A DNA stretch of 60,228 nucleotides, taken from the NCBI GenBank assembly GCA_905612465.1, contig CAJQSC010000013.1, positions 1 through 60,228 of the forward strand, written 5' to 3'. The notes under the pieces are model-generated. The model had not been told where the DNA came from. It made no database searches and was given only the letters and a program-made list of their open reading frames with translations. The position numbers were made by a program, and so were the translations under genes. This DNA comes from an uncultured Candidatus Pelagibacter sp. (GTDB taxonomy: Bacteria; Pseudomonadota; Alphaproteobacteria; Pelagibacterales; Pelagibacteraceae). Positions 58,719-60,228 of the stretch are shown here, in pieces. Each line of letters starts with the position of its first letter. The first letter of the stretch is position 1.

Positions 58719-59609
58719 ATGGATTGGGATAAACTAAAAATATTCCATGCAGTTGCAGAAGCGGGCAGCTTTACCAATGCCACGATAAACTTAAATCTTA
58801 GTCAATCAGCCATTAGCAGACAAATTCAATCATTAGAACAAGATCTTAAAGTACAACTTTTTGAAAGACATGCTAGAGGTCTTACATTAACAGAGAATGG
58901 TGAATACGTTTTTAAAACAGCTCACGATGTTATCAGTAAATTAAAAGAAGTTGAATCTACGTTGGGTGATCAAAAAAATAAACCTACTGGAAAATTGACT
59001 ATTACCACAGTTAGAAGTTTTGGTACTCATTGGCTGACACCAAGAATTCAAGAGTTTATGACTTTAAATCCTGAAATAGAAATTGAATTAATCTTTGATG
59101 ATAAAGAATTAGATTTAAGTACAAGACAGGCAGATTTAGGTATTTTTATGAGAAGACCTAAACAGCTTAACTATATTCAAAAAAAATTAGTAGATATAAA
59201 ATATTATATTTATGGTTCTAATAAATATTTAGAAAAACATGGAATGCCAAAAACTGTAAATGATTTAAACAAACATAAGCTAATTTCGTTTGGTAAAGGT
59301 GCACCATCACCGGTTTATGATCCAGACTGGGTACTTAAGCTTGGAGTTAAAGATGGGAAAAAGAGAAAACCAGTTATGAAGGTCAATAGTGTTATGGGTT
59401 TACTCCTAGCTGTAGAGTCTGGTGTAGGTCTAGCAGCACTTCCTGAATATTTAGTTTTTAATTCTAATAATATAATAAAAGTGCTACCAAATTCAGAAGG
59501 ACCAATTACAGAAGCTCACTTTGTTTATCCACAATCACTTAAAAATACTGCAAGAATTACAACTTTTAGAAATTTCTTATTTAGTAAAATAGGTGACTGG
59601 AAGTCTTAA
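58719..59609 (+). CDS. LysR-family transcriptional regulator
   Basis: 296 aa; DKLKIFHAVAEAGSFTNATINLNLSQSAISRQIQSLEQDLKVQLFERHARG. Confidence 0.95.
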   Translation: MDWDKLKIFHAVAEAGSFTNATINLNLSQSAISRQIQSLEQDLKVQLFERHARGLTLTENGEYVFKTAHDVISKLKEVESTLGDQKNKPTGKLTITTVRSFGTHWLTPRIQEFMTLNPEIEIELIFDDKELDLSTRQADLGIFMRRPKQLNYIQKKLVDIKYYIYGSNKYLEKHGMPKTVNDLNKHKLISFGKGAPSPVYDPDWVLKLGVKDGKKRKPVMKVNSVMGLLLAVESGVGLAALPEYLVFNSNNIIKVLPNSEGPITEAHFVYPQSLKNTARITTFRNFLFSKIGDWKS

Positions 59610-60227
59610 TTAGCTGGACTTATCATTAACATAAACTGAAACACCTCTAGAATTGATGTCTATATCAAACTTTTTATGAAGAGGTGGAAATGCTCTTTGT
59701 GAACAATCTAATCTATCGCATGTTCTACAGGATACACCAATTGGAATTTCTGTTTTTTTATCACTGATATCAATATTTTCGGTATAAACAAATTCTTTTG
59801 CATATTTAGCCTCACATCCTAAGCCAATAGACAAAATACTTTTAGATTGACCGTATCTTCCAACGCCTTTTTCAACAGTTCTAGCAATACAAACATATTT
59901 CTCTCCATTTGTCATTTTACTTACTGCTGCCTGAATAATACCAGGTCTAGTAAAGGCAGAATATACATTCCATCTAGGACAAGCACCACCATACCTTGGT
60001 ATTTCAATACCAGATAACGAAAATCGTTTTGAAATGTTACCAGCAATATCAGTTCTTAACATATGAAAAGGAATACCAGGCAATTTAGGGTTTTGAAGAC
60101 AAGTTACTCTATGTGCGACTTGCTCAAAAGAAGTTGCAAAAGTATTTTGAAGAAGTTCAAGGTCGTATTTTAATTCTTTACATTCTGTATGAAATAATTT
60201 GTAAGGCATTAAAATTGCAGCCCCACA
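59610..60227 (-). CDS. ScfR/PrpC-regulator-type transcriptional regulator, C-terminal part (truncated by window edge)
   Basis: The frame stays open beyond the track's Met (...VGAAILMPYKLF), typical ImmA/IrrE-like plus DUF2083 region (PGIPFHMLRTDIAGNISKRFS, GVSCRTCDRLDCSQRAFPP). Confidence 0.8.
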   Translation of the reverse strand, partial: CGAAILMPYKLFHTECKELKYDLELLQNTFATSFEQVAHRVTCLQNPKLPGIPFHMLRTDIAGNISKRFSLSGIEIPRYGGACPRWNVYSAFTRPGIIQAAVSKMTNGEKYVCIARTVEKGVGRYGQSKSILSIGLGCEAKYAKEFVYTENIDISDKKTEIPIGVSCRTCDRLDCSQRAFPPLHKKFDIDINSRGVSVYVNDKSS

Positions 60228-60228
60228 A

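Noticed and set aside
1-60228. tRNA/rRNA genes, CRISPR arrays, IS elements, prophage or toxin-antitoxin modules
   Set aside because: None recognised by eye: no direct-repeat arrays, transposases, integrases or conserved tRNA arms. tRNAscan-SE/minced would confirm.

Overview
AT-rich, densely packed bacterial chromosome segment. Gene content and style match SAR11 / Candidatus Pelagibacter (assigned from recognised proteins, not a database search). The left and centre form a methylated-amine / one-carbon (C1) catabolic island: ammonium or methylammonium transporter plus small membrane ORFs; N-methylglutamate synthase mgsABC with a fourth small ORF; gamma-glutamylmethylamide synthetase; an orphan FAD amine oxidase; TMAO demethylase Tdm (DUF1989+GcvT fusion); a TMAO-type ABC transporter interrupted by three unrelated ORFs (one with MORN repeats); trimethylamine monooxygenase Tmm with a cupin; a GpsA paralog; Fe-ADH; a class I GATase; formate-THF ligase; and a four-subunit sarcosine oxidase / N-methylglutamate dehydrogenase operon. 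The middle holds an EamA exporter, Asp/Glu racemase, cold-shock gene, purK/purE and an uncharacterised operon (M19 dipeptidase, 550-aa protein, DUF3726-like protein, CxxC mini-protein). The right holds a DmdA-related GcvT-family demethylase plus short MetF-like protein divergent from a Rieske oxygenase, APS-kinase-like, nucleotidyltransferase, enoyl-CoA hydratase and CoA-binding operon; then a dimethylglycine/sarcosine dehydrogenase with etfB, etfA and ETF-QO; then folE, hisI, acuI and regulators. Best candidates for undescribed biology: (1) the divergent DmdA-like/MetF-like and Rieske/kinase/nucleotidyltransferase locus; (2) the M19/DUF3726-like operon; (3) the orphan FAD amine oxidase as a possible missing dimethylamine step; (4) a 35-aa membrane smORF coupled to a Yip1-like gene; (5) paired operators before a tandem-HTH regulator. 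No tRNA, rRNA, CRISPR, IS or phage was recognised.
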